The notes: generated by a model from the sequence alone, not told the origin. Shown: positions 1-5,776, counted from the first letter of the stretch. The stretch: 6,163 nucleotides of DNA from an uncultured Oscillospiraceae bacterium (GCA_905192745.1 CAJJLZ010000052.1:1-6163); one strand, 5' to 3'. A program made the numbers and translations.

Positions 1-46
1 TGCGCCGCCGGAGAAGGCAGACAGAGATCCCGGCTGGGCGGCGCTA

Positions 47-55
47 TGATATAAT
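47..55 (+). promoter_or_regulatory. Extended -10 promoter in repeat copy 1
   Basis: TGATATAAT carries the TGn extension plus a perfect TATAAT, the arrangement used by sigma-A holoenzyme without a good -35 box. The hexamer 17 bp upstream (27-32, ATCCCG) does not resemble TTGACA. A transcript starting 6-8 bases downstream would place the 65-86 stem-loop at its very 5' end. Confidence 0.55.
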
Positions 56-64
56 GTCGTCAGG

Positions 65-86
65 GAAAAACGCAACAGCGTTTTTC
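65..86 (+). other. Stem-loop in the repeat, possibly a 5'-end hairpin or weak terminator
   Basis: GAAAAACGC (65-73), loop AACA (74-77) and GCGTTTTTC (78-86) form nine uninterrupted pairs. The 3' arm contains a run of five T, so it could act as a bidirectional intrinsic terminator. However, only three G-C pairs form its core and the run is part of the stem. The related copies at 6038-6059 and 6124-6143 keep the stem with a paired C-G to T-A swap, which argues that the RNA fold is conserved. Confidence 0.6.
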
Positions 87-134
87 GTTGCGCCGCCGGA
101 GAAGGCAGACAGAGATCCCGGCTGGGCGGCGCTA

Positions 135-143
135 TGATATAAT
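135..143 (+). promoter_or_regulatory. Extended -10 promoter of the alanine-racemase-like gene (repeat copy 2)
   Basis: TGATATAAT here is the last part of repeat copy 2. It lies 46 nt before the ATG at 190, giving a predicted leader of about 40 nt that includes the ribosome site. Just downstream, AGAAAAAACGC (146-156 region) resembles the left arm of the repeat stem-loop, but the right arm is absent, so transcription should pass freely into the gene. No convincing -35 box is visible. Confidence 0.6.
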
Positions 144-174
144 AAAGAAAAAACGCCGTCGCCACAAAGGCCGG

Positions 175-181
175 AAGGAGG
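175..181 (+). promoter_or_regulatory. Strong Shine-Dalgarno site fixing the start at 190
   Basis: AAGGAGG lies 8 nt before the ATG at 190. It decides the start, because the frame stays open upstream through repeat copy 2 to about position 88 and would otherwise suggest a 34-residue longer, Arg/Lys-rich protein. Confidence 0.85.
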
Positions 182-189
182 ACATCCCC

Positions 190-1269
190 ATGATTACTCT
201 GCTGGTTCAGACCGAACGGATCCTGCAGAATGCCCGCACCCTGCAAAAGCAGGTGGGCAAAACCCCGATGATCCCGGTGCTGGAGGCAAACGCCTACGGC
301 CTGGGGGACGCGGCCGTCGCTCAGCTGCTGGCAAACGAAGGAATTCAGACCCTCGCCGTTTCCCGGCTGGAGGAGGCGGTGCGGATTGCCGGCGCGGTGC
401 GGGGCATCGATATTCTGCTGCTCACCCCCTATGCGGGGGAGGAGGATATCCGCACCATTCTGGAAAACGACTTGGTCGCGGCGGTCGGTTCGAACGACAG
501 CGCCGTGCTTCTCAGTTCGCTGAGCCGGAAGCTCCACCGCCGGGCCCGTATTCAGCTTTGCTTTGATTTCGGCATGGGTCGTTTCGGCTTTTCCCCGCAG
601 GACGCGGCCAAGGCCGCTCAGACGGTAAAGCATCTCGGCAATCTCGAGCTGACCGGCGTGTTCACTATTCTTCCCGCCGGAAGCGCGGAAAAAAGCTCCC
701 GCCGGGAACAGCATGTAAAGGATTTCAACCGGGTGCTGGCCGCTGTCGGGCGGGAGGAGCTCACCCCCGGCTTCGCCCATATGGCGGATGTGAACCAGCT
801 TGCCCTCTGTCCGGAAATGCGGCTTTCCGCCGTGCGGGTCGGCCCGGAGCTGTTCGGGCGGGGACAGCCCCTGCCCGGCGCGCGGAAGGAACGGCGCATC
901 CCGGGCGGCCGCGGAGGACTGAAAAAGGTAGGCCGTGCCGTCTCCGAGGTGTGCGACATCAAATGGCTGACCGCGGGCAGCACCGTTGGGGACGACGGCC
1001 GCTGCAAGGTGAAGCGGGCCACCCGGGTGGCGGTGGTGCCGGTCGGTCTGGCCGACGGCCTTTTTCCGGAGGAACCTGGTCGGCGAGGCCTGTTTCGGCG
1101 GAAGCTGACCTGCGAGATCAACGGCCGCCGTCTGCCGATTATCGGCCGGGTGGGGCTGACCGCCCTGACGGTGGACGTGACCGACGCGGACTGCGCGCCC
1201 GGCGACATTGTTTCCTTCGAGGTTGATCCGGTGGGAATCAGCGCATTCGCCCGCCGGGAATATGTATAA
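190..1269 (+). CDS. Alanine racemase-like protein lacking the PLP lysine and catalytic tyrosine (probable pseudoenzyme)
   Basis: This 359-residue protein has the order of motifs of a fold-III alanine racemase: an N-terminal barrel with LEANAYGLG (31-39), FDFGMGRFGF (125-134), HMADVNQLAL (197-206) and VRVGPELFG (215-223), then a C-terminal beta domain with TVGDD (265-269), VPVGLADGL (283-291) and GRVGLTALTVDVT (319-331). In active enzymes the first motif reads KANAYG and its Lys holds PLP. Here it is Glu32 (GAG at 283-285). The catalytic Tyr of the V-x-Y-G motif is Asp268, the PLP-phosphate N-S pair is Asp200-Val201, and the C-M-D of the active-site loop is Gly-Leu-Thr (322-324). Tyr36, Arg131 and Arg216 remain. 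Racemase activity is therefore unlikely; a binding or structural role is inferred. The length is slightly short for the family (about 370-390), with a clipped C-terminus. The gene overlaps the next by 8 nt and is probably cotranscribed with it. Family assignment is firm, function unknown. Confidence 0.85.
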   Translation: MITLLVQTERILQNARTLQKQVGKTPMIPVLEANAYGLGDAAVAQLLANEGIQTLAVSRLEEAVRIAGAVRGIDILLLTPYAGEEDIRTILENDLVAAVGSNDSAVLLSSLSRKLHRRARIQLCFDFGMGRFGFSPQDAAKAAQTVKHLGNLELTGVFTILPAGSAEKSSRREQHVKDFNRVLAAVGREELTPGFAHMADVNQLALCPEMRLSAVRVGPELFGRGQPLPGARKERRIPGGRGGLKKVGRAVSEVCDIKWLTAGSTVGDDGRCKVKRATRVAVVPVGLADGLFPEEPGRRGLFRRKLTCEINGRRLPIIGRVGLTALTVDVTDADCAPGDIVSFEVDPVGISAFARREYV

Positions 1270-2632
1270 CACCGGCGCGCCGCTGGCGGACGCCCTCCGG
1301 GCGTACGCCGCCAAGGGGCGCGCTTCCTTTCACACCCCCGGTCACAAAGGCCGGGCCGGACTGCTCGGCGCGCTGGAGGGGCTGGCGTTCGACCTGACCG
1401 AGCTGCCCGAAACCGGTAGTCTCTTCGACGGCGGGGACGTGATCGAACAGGCGGAGCGACTGGCCGCCCGGGCGTTCGGCGCGGCGGAAACCCTGTTCAG
1501 CGCGGGGGGCTGCACCCTCTGCATCCAGACCATGCTTCTTTTGGGCGCGGGGGCCGGGAACCGGGTGCTCTTCTCCCGGAACGTCCATCGCTCCGCCCTT
1601 CACGCGGCCGCCCTGCTCGGGCTTTCTCCCGAATGGATCTGGCCGGCGGAGGACGGCCGCCCGGCGGCTGCGGATATTGCCGAGAAGTTAAATAAAAACA
1701 AAGATATACACGCCGTATATATCACCAGTCCGGATTATTACGGACGGCTGGCGGATATTCCGGCTATCGCGGCGGTCTGCCGCACGGCGGGGATCCCGCT
1801 GCTGGTGGACAATGCCCATGGAAGCCATCTGGGGGCGTTCGGCCTCCATCCTCTGACGCAGGGCGCGGCAATGACCGCCGATTCCGCCCACAAAACCCTG
1901 CCGGTACTGACCGGCGGCGCGATGCTCCACATCGGGCGGTGGATGGACGGGAACCCCTTCGCCGGGCGGGCGGAAGCCAAGGCGGCGATGGCCCTGTTCG
2001 GCTCAACCTCCCCCTCTTTTCCCGTGCTGGGATCGCTCGATCTTGCCCGGGACTGGTGGGAACGGGCCGGGAGGGAGGCTTACCGGCTGACCGCCGGGGA
2101 AACGGCCCGCCTGCGCGAAACGGCGCGGAAAGAAAAAATCGGCGTTTTGGACGGCCCGGCGCAGGATCCCGCCCGCCTGACGCTGATCCCCGGCACGATC
2201 GGGGTGGACGGCGGCGACGCGGCGGACTACTTCCGCTCCCAGGGCTGCGAGCCGGAATATGCCGACGCCGGGGCGGTGGTGTTCATTCTCACTCCCTTTA
2301 ATACGCCGGAGGAACTCACGCGGCTTCACGGCGCGATCCGGGGGCTGTCGGTAGCGCTCCGGCGGGGCCGCTTTCTCGGCCGCCGGAAAGAAGCGGCAGC
2401 GTATACCTGGGACGGGGATGCGCCGGAGATCGTCTGCACGCCCCGGGAAGCGCTGTTGGCTCCCTGCGAGACAGTCCCCGCCGTCCGGGCGGCGGGACGG
2501 ACGGCGGCGCGGGCGGTCTGTCCCTGTCCGCCGGGGATCGCGGCGGTCGCGCCGGGGGAACGGATCACGGAAGAAACCGCCCGGCGGCTGGAACAGACCG
2601 GGTTCGACCGGCTGGTCGTCGTAAGGGAGTAA
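1262..2632 (+). CDS. yaaO: Orn/Lys/Arg-type PLP-dependent amino acid decarboxylase (YaaO-like)
   Basis: This 456-residue cytosolic fold-I enzyme is expected to decarboxylate a basic amino acid (lysine, arginine or ornithine) to a diamine or agmatine; the exact substrate cannot be read from sequence. Motifs in order are FHTPGHKGR (23-31), FDLTELPETGSL (43-54), RNVHRSALHA (106-115), TSPDYYG (155-161), DNAHGSH (183-189, with Asp183 for the pyridine nitrogen and His186 stacking on PLP), SAHKTLPVLTGGAMLH (208-223, with Lys211 as Schiff-base lysine) and the SPSFPVLGSLDLAR-type segment (250-263). The C-terminal small domain carries TPREALLAP (393-401) and CPPGIAAVAPGERI (422-435). All cofactor residues are present, in contrast to the neighbour upstream. 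The ATG at 1262 is chosen because it overlaps the previous stop by 8 nt and fits the family N-terminus. An in-frame ATG at 1208 would add 18 residues inside the upstream gene. The Shine-Dalgarno site is weak, suggesting translational coupling. The neighbourhood matches Firmicute yaaO. Confidence 0.9.
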   Translation: MYNTGAPLADALRAYAAKGRASFHTPGHKGRAGLLGALEGLAFDLTELPETGSLFDGGDVIEQAERLAARAFGAAETLFSAGGCTLCIQTMLLLGAGAGNRVLFSRNVHRSALHAAALLGLSPEWIWPAEDGRPAAADIAEKLNKNKDIHAVYITSPDYYGRLADIPAIAAVCRTAGIPLLVDNAHGSHLGAFGLHPLTQGAAMTADSAHKTLPVLTGGAMLHIGRWMDGNPFAGRAEAKAAMALFGSTSPSFPVLGSLDLARDWWERAGREAYRLTAGETARLRETARKEKIGVLDGPAQDPARLTLIPGTIGVDGGDAADYFRSQGCEPEYADAGAVVFILTPFNTPEELTRLHGAIRGLSVALRRGRFLGRRKEAAAYTWDGDAPEIVCTPREALLAPCETVPAVRAAGRTAARAVCPCPPGIAAVAPGERITEETARRLEQTGFDRLVVVRE

Positions 2633-2649
2633 GGCCCGACGGAAATTCC

Positions 2650-2678
2650 TTGTAACTTCCTCGGCATTCCTGTATAAT
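2650..2678 (+). promoter_or_regulatory. Sigma-A promoter for the nucleosidase gene
   Basis: TTGTAA (2650-2655), a 17-bp spacer and a perfect TATAAT (2673-2678) sit in the 90-bp gap after the decarboxylase stop, giving a leader of roughly 38 nt before the ATG at 2723. No terminator is visible in the gap, so read-through from upstream is also possible. Confidence 0.8.
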
Positions 2679-2722
2679 GAAGATATACATCAAGACATCA
2701 AGATGCGACGGAGTGGATACCG

Positions 2723-3469
2723 ATGGGACAGGAAAACGTATCCGGCGCGGTCGGCATTATCGGCGCGATGGCCTCCGAGGTGGCGCTGCTGACCGAACGG
2801 ATGGAAAACGCGGCGATCGTCCGGGCCGCCGGAATCGACTTTTACACCGGGAAGCTGGAAAACGCGCCGGCGGTGGTCGCGCAGTGCGGGATCGGAAAGG
2901 TCTGCGCCGCGCTCTGCGCCCAGGCGATGATCGACCGTTTCGGCGTAAAAGCGCTGATTAACACCGGCGTAGCGGGCGGGCTGGATTCCTCCCTCGACAT
3001 TGGGGATATCGTGATCGCGGCCGACGCGGTGCAGCATGATTTTGATCTCACCAGCTTCGGCCATGTGAAGGGCTACCTCGGCGGCGGGGACGGGTCGGAA
3101 CCCACCCGCTTCCGGTCGGACCCTGAATTGGTGGCCGCCTTCCGCGCGGCGGCGGAACGGGTAATGAAAAGCGGAAAAACGCTGGAGGGCACCGTCGCTT
3201 CAGGCGACGTATTCGTGGCCGATGAGAAGAAAAAGCGGGAGATCGTCTCCCTTTTCGGCGCGGCGGCGACCGAGATGGAGGGCGCCGCGATCGCTCAGAC
3301 CGCCTGTGCAAACGGAGTTCCTTTCGTAATTGTCCGGGCTATCTCGGATCTCGCGGGCGGCGAGGCAAGCGTATCCTTCGACGAGTTTGAAAAAGCGGCG
3401 GCGAAAACCTCCGCGGAAATCGTGGCGGAAATGCTCCGGCAGGGCGACGGTCTGCCCGGCCGGGGATGA
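2723..3469 (+). CDS. mtnN: 5'-methylthioadenosine/S-adenosylhomocysteine nucleosidase
   Basis: This 248-residue cytosolic enzyme hydrolyses methylthioadenosine and S-adenosylhomocysteine to adenine and the thioribose sugar, serving methionine salvage and clearing a by-product of spermidine synthesis and methylation. The protein is a single PNP/UDP-phosphorylase domain. GIIGAMASEVALL (11-23) carries Glu19, matching the catalytic Glu12 of the E. coli enzyme. QCGIGKVCAA (54-63) and NTGVAGGLD (80-88) are the glycine-rich sugar-binding strands. TEMEGAAIAQ (183-192) provides Met185 and Glu186, matching Met173 and Glu174, and SDLAGG (208-213) provides Asp209, the base-binding acid matching Asp197. 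Length is a little over the usual 230, mainly an N-terminal eight residues and a short C-terminal tail. The start is the ATG with GGAG 9-12 nt upstream. The gene sits between yaaO-like and darA, where many Firmicutes have tmk. Confidence 0.93.
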   Translation: MGQENVSGAVGIIGAMASEVALLTERMENAAIVRAAGIDFYTGKLENAPAVVAQCGIGKVCAALCAQAMIDRFGVKALINTGVAGGLDSSLDIGDIVIAADAVQHDFDLTSFGHVKGYLGGGDGSEPTRFRSDPELVAAFRAAAERVMKSGKTLEGTVASGDVFVADEKKKREIVSLFGAAATEMEGAAIAQTACANGVPFVIVRAISDLAGGEASVSFDEFEKAAAKTSAEIVAEMLRQGDGLPGRG

Positions 3470-3536
3470 GGCATAAAAGGTATCCATTGTCTTTATGGGA
3501 AGGGTCCCAATGTATCAGAAACGGGGGAAATGCGTT

Positions 3537-3857
3537 ATGAAACTGGTTCTGGCGATTGTCAATAAAGACGACAGCGGCACAGTGGCTTCCGCCCTGACCA
3601 AAGAAGGGTTTCCGGCTACCAAGCTGGCAACGACCGGCGGCTTCCTGATGGCGGGAAACACCACCTTCCTGGTTGGTGTGGATGACGAACGGGTGGATCA
3701 GGTGCTCGCAACCATCGAAAAGCATTCCAAAAAACGTACCCAAATGATCCCCAGCACCTCTTACGGCACCTCGGCCTATGCGTCCTTCCCGGTGGAAGTC
3801 ACAGTGGGCGGCGCGACGGTGTTTGTGATGAATATCGAACGGTACGAAAAACTGTAA
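3537..3857 (+). CDS. darA: Cyclic-di-AMP receptor DarA (YaaQ/PstA, PII-like)
   Basis: This 106-residue PII-like trimeric protein binds the second messenger cyclic-di-AMP in the cytosol; its downstream target is not established in the family. The N-terminus MKLVLAIV (1-8) is the first core strand. LATTGGFLMAGNTTFLVGVDD (30-50) is the family signature that forms much of the nucleotide pocket (Thr-Thr-Gly-Gly-Phe-Leu and Gly-Asn-Thr-Thr). FPVEVTVGGATVFVMNIERY (84-103) is the conserved C-terminal strand pair. Length is normal (about 109 in Bacillus). The ATG at 3537 is chosen over an in-frame ATG at 3495 because it gives the family N-terminus and follows a GGGGGAAA ribosome site. The gene lies 67 nt after mtnN and 36 nt before holB with no terminator between, so it is likely in one transcript with them. 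Confidence 0.95.
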   Translation: MKLVLAIVNKDDSGTVASALTKEGFPATKLATTGGFLMAGNTTFLVGVDDERVDQVLATIEKHSKKRTQMIPSTSYGTSAYASFPVEVTVGGATVFVMNIERYEKL

Positions 3858-3893
3858 GTCCGCGTCTGGATTTACAAAGACAGGTTGGTTTTC

Positions 3894-4886
3894 ATGCGGT
3901 TTGACGGATTTGCGGGCAACAGGGAAGCAAAACGGCTGCTCTCCGCCTTTGTGGACGGGGGGCGGCTTCCGCATGCCCTGTTGCTGGAAGGCCCGGCCGG
4001 CAGCGGACGACGGACCATGGCCCGCCTGATCGCCCGCGCCGCGGTCTGTTCCTCCGGAGAGGAAAAGCCGTGCGGGCAGTGCGCGGCCTGCGTCAAGGCG
4101 GCGGGAGGAAACCATCCGGATATCGTGGAGGCAGGCGGCGACGGCGCGGCTCGCTCCTTCCATATCGAGACGGTGCGGGAGATTCGGGACACGGCGTATA
4201 TCCTGCCGAACGAGGCGCCCCGCCGGGCGGTTATTCTGGCCGGCGCACAGGGAATGACCGAGCAGGCGCAGAACGCCCTGTTGAAAATTCTGGAGGAACC
4301 TCCCGCCCACGCGCTGTTTATCCTGACCTGTGAGAACCGCGCCCAGCTCCTTTCCACCATCCAGTCCCGGACGGTCTGCGTCCCTCTCGGTCCGGTCGAT
4401 CCGACGGAAGCGGAGGAGGCGGTCCGCCGCCTTCTGCCCGACGCGGACGGAGAAGCGATTCGGCAGGCGGTCACGGTGTTCGGCGGCCTGATCGGTCAGG
4501 CGGTGCAGGGGTTATCCGAAGGCACCTTTCAGAAGGTAATCGAGCTGACTCCGGCGTTCGCCCGGGCGGTCGCCGCCCCCGACGAGCTGACGCTGCTGCG
4601 GCTGACCGGCGGAATGGAAAAGGACAAAGCTCTCGCCGACGGAGTGCTCGGTGCGCTGGGGCTGGTTTTCCGGGACGCCGCGGCCGCTCGTTTCGGGGCG
4701 CAGTCCGCCCCGCTGTCCATCGCGCCGGACGCGGCGGAGGAACTCGCCCGTTCCCTGACCCGGGGACAGCTCCTCGTCCTCGTCAAAGCGGTGGAAGAGC
4801 TGCAGGCCGACCGGCGGCGGAACATGAATTACACCCTGTTCCTGACCCTGCTGTGCAGTCGTCTGCGGAGCGCGGCGGGCCGATAA
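3894..4886 (+). CDS. holB: DNA polymerase III delta-prime subunit (clamp loader)
   Basis: This 330-residue AAA+ family protein is part of the clamp-loader complex that opens the sliding clamp for the replicative polymerase. The N-terminus FDGFAGNREAKRLL (3-16) and LPHALLLEGPAGSG (25-38) are typical. The P-loop ends GSGRRT, so the usual nucleotide-binding Lys is Arg39, in keeping with delta-prime often being a non-hydrolysing stator. A zinc module is formed by Cys52, Cys60, Cys63 and Cys66. ALLKILEEPP (128-137) and TIQSRT (155-160) are the sensor/SRC-type motif, with Thr in place of the Cys. A helical C-terminal domain follows and ends NYTLFLTLLCSRL (312-324). The ATG at 3894 fits the family start, with AGG 9 nt upstream; a TTG at 3885 is in frame but has no ribosome site. 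The stop codon falls inside a tRNA-like sequence (see 4876-4923). ricT, often next in Firmicutes, is absent. Confidence 0.92.
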   Translation: MRFDGFAGNREAKRLLSAFVDGGRLPHALLLEGPAGSGRRTMARLIARAAVCSSGEEKPCGQCAACVKAAGGNHPDIVEAGGDGAARSFHIETVREIRDTAYILPNEAPRRAVILAGAQGMTEQAQNALLKILEEPPAHALFILTCENRAQLLSTIQSRTVCVPLGPVDPTEAEEAVRRLLPDADGEAIRQAVTVFGGLIGQAVQGLSEGTFQKVIELTPAFARAVAAPDELTLLRLTGGMEKDKALADGVLGALGLVFRDAAAARFGAQSAPLSIAPDAAEELARSLTRGQLLVLVKAVEELQADRRRNMNYTLFLTLLCSRLRSAAGR

Positions 4887-4923
4887 CCCGAAATTCGGTG
4901 GTTCAATCCGCCTCCCGCAACCA
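4876..4923 (+). pseudogene. tRNA 3'-half-like remnant, closest to an initiator tRNA
   Basis: The sequence folds like the 3' half of a tRNA: CGGG/CCCG anticodon stem (4876-4879/4887-4890) with a 7-nt loop, a T arm GGTGG-TTCAAT-CCGCC (4897-4912), an acceptor strand TCCCGCA (4913-4919), discriminator A and an encoded CCA (4921-4923). The GGG/CCC anticodon stem and the CCCGCAACCA end resemble bacterial tRNA-fMet. Defects: the T loop has 6 instead of 7 bases, position 33 is C not T, and the anticodon reads GAT rather than CAT. No D arm is present. TGCGGAG at 4864-4870 could form a poor acceptor partner. The first part overlaps the end of holB, including its stop. It is unlikely to be a working tRNA; a degenerate copy or a chance resemblance are both possible. 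Confidence 0.4.
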
Positions 4924-4927
4924 GAGA

Positions 4928-4961
4928 AAAAGCCTTACCATCTTCGGATAGTAAGGCTTTT
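4928..4961 (+). terminator. Intrinsic terminator closing the holB operon
   Basis: AAAAGCCTTAC (4928-4938) pairs with GTAAGGCTTTT (4951-4961) for eleven base pairs. After one C-A mismatch, ATC/GAT continues and closes a UUCG tetraloop (4943-4946). The flanking A and T runs make it usable in both directions, so it could also stop transcription coming from the minus-strand gene at 5147-5776. Confidence 0.88.
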
Positions 4962-4982
4962 CACATATAAAACACCATTCGT

Positions 4983-4998
4983 TTGTAAACGGAAACAG
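4983..4998 (+). promoter_or_regulatory. cre-like site (CcpA catabolite control), orphan
   Basis: TTGTAAACGGAAACAG matches the catabolite-responsive element consensus WTGNAARCGNWWWCAW at 15 of 16 positions, differing only at the last. A TATAAA at 4966-4971 lies just upstream, which would suit roadblock repression. However, no convincing plus-strand gene follows; only a short open frame from GTG 5011 is present. The match is seen in the sequence, but its function is uncertain and chance in AT-rich DNA cannot be excluded. Confidence 0.3.
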
Positions 4999-5146
4999 TG
5001 GGGTTTAAACGTGTTTGATCGGTTCCTTTTGGTCAGCGTTACCGTGGCAGGACGACGAGGGAGCAGTAAAATTCCCTGCTATCCCCACCGGAATTCCCGC
5101 TTGAAGTTGGCGGTTCGGGATTTTCTTTCTTCTCACTCGCCGGAGA

Positions 5147-5776
5147 TTATAAAACTTTCTTTGTTTTTTCATCGATCTGTGCTTGTTTATAATAATAATA
5201 AGATATGTATATGCAAATAATAGCATCCAATATAAAGAAGACCGCAAAAATTGTAGCTGAAATTGTTATGTTGCTGTTCGTTAGTGTGCCAAAAACGACG
5301 CAACTCCCAAGTGCGAAAGTAACAATGGCTCCCGCCTTTTGAGATTTGTCCCATACTTTCTGGTTGTATTTCGACCATGGAGTACGAATCCCGATTTTGT
5401 TATTTGGAGGAAACAGCGTGCTTATGCAACTGAAACCAAAAATGAGCAATGCGCATAGTGGGAACAGAAGATAAACTTTCGTACTTACGCAGGTGCGATA
5501 ATAAATAAAATACAAAATCCAGCCAAGCCAAATATCCAGTGCTGCTAGTATAAAATAAAATCTCTTTGATAGAGGCGTCCATGTCTGGGGTAAAATAGAT
5601 TTACTTTTTCTTTTTTCAAGAATAAATAGAATGATGTTTATGCAGCTATATACCGCAATACAGCCAGGCAGTATAAAAATGAGTGCGTTAGAAACTAAGT
5701 GAGTGAAAAAAACTATTGCTGTAAGAACAAAAGGCAAAACTACTCCCAAAAGCCCTCCACTAACAACTCTTTTCAA
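5147..5776 (-). CDS. SdpI-family six-helix membrane protein
   Basis: This 209-residue integral membrane protein has six predicted helices at about 5-24, 31-53, 72-93, 100-121, 148-165 and 170-195, with a basic C-terminal tail. The SdpI signature is clear at 123-142: PPNNKIGIRTPWSKYNQKVW, that is P-x-N-x-x-I-G-I-R-T-P-W followed by N and V-W before the fifth helix. SdpI of Bacillus gives immunity to the SdpC toxin and controls its own operon through SdpR, but most family members are uncharacterised, so an immunity role is only inferred. The start is a TTG at 5776-5774, chosen for AGGAG 8 nt upstream; the GTG at 5794 has none. Codons are AT-rich, unlike the other genes here, and the gene points against them, suggesting horizontal arrival. 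No toxin, repressor or kinase partner is within the window. Confidence 0.8.
   Translation of the reverse strand: MKRVVSGGLLGVVLPFVLTAIVFFTHLVSNALIFILPGCIAVYSCINIILFILEKRKSKSILPQTWTPLSKRFYFILAALDIWLGWILYFIYYRTCVSTKVYLLFPLCALLIFGFSCISTLFPPNNKIGIRTPWSKYNQKVWDKSQKAGAIVTFALGSCVVFGTLTNSNITISATIFAVFFILDAIICIYISYYYYKQAQIDEKTKKVL

Larger units (their letters stand above)
1..143 (+). repeat. Two tandem copies of an 88-bp-period promoter/stem-loop repeat module
   Basis: Positions 1-55 and 89-143 are identical, giving a period of 88 bp. Each copy has an 8-bp GC-rich inverted repeat (GCGCCGCC with GGCGGCGC; 2-9/37-44 and 90-97/125-132) followed at once by an extended -10 element, TGATATAAT. Between the copies lies a perfect 9-bp stem-loop at 65-86. 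Related copies occur at 6015-6163 in the same orientation, with 28 identical bases between 42-69 and 6015-6042, so this is a dispersed family rather than a local duplication. The window begins inside the array, so its true length is unknown. No protein is encoded that I can support. The repeat looks like a non-coding transcriptional or RNA element. Confidence 0.9.

Noticed and set aside
1..143. The direct repeats as a CRISPR array
   Set aside because: The repeat unit is about 55 bp with a single 33-bp interval, and the copies at the far end are diverged and carry promoters. There is no repeat-spacer pattern and there are no cas genes.
88..189. A 34-residue N-terminal extension of the racemase-like protein
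   Set aside because: The frame is open, but it runs through repeat copy 2 and the promoter, is Arg/Lys-rich and unlike the family. AAGGAGG sits ideally before the ATG at 190.
618..1208. Long minus-strand open frame inside the racemase-like gene
   Set aside because: It is an antisense shadow in GC-rich DNA: Arg/Ser/Pro-rich translation, no motifs and no ribosome site. The same applies to the other opposite-frame openings within 1238-4825.
3487..3516. Possible promoter before darA (TTGTCT ... TGTATC)
   Set aside because: The -10 hexamer matches the consensus at only three of six positions, and the gap to mtnN is short and free of a terminator, so cotranscription is simpler.
3339..4310. 323-codon minus-strand open frame across mtnN, darA and holB
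   Set aside because: It spans three well-supported plus-strand genes, has no recognisable domain, and its composition is that of reversed coding sequence.
5005..5247. 80-codon minus-strand open frame overlapping the 3' end of the SdpI-like gene
   Set aside because: It starts inside that gene in another frame, without a ribosome site or motif. I cannot support it as a gene, though the part at 5011-5130 may be conserved DNA.
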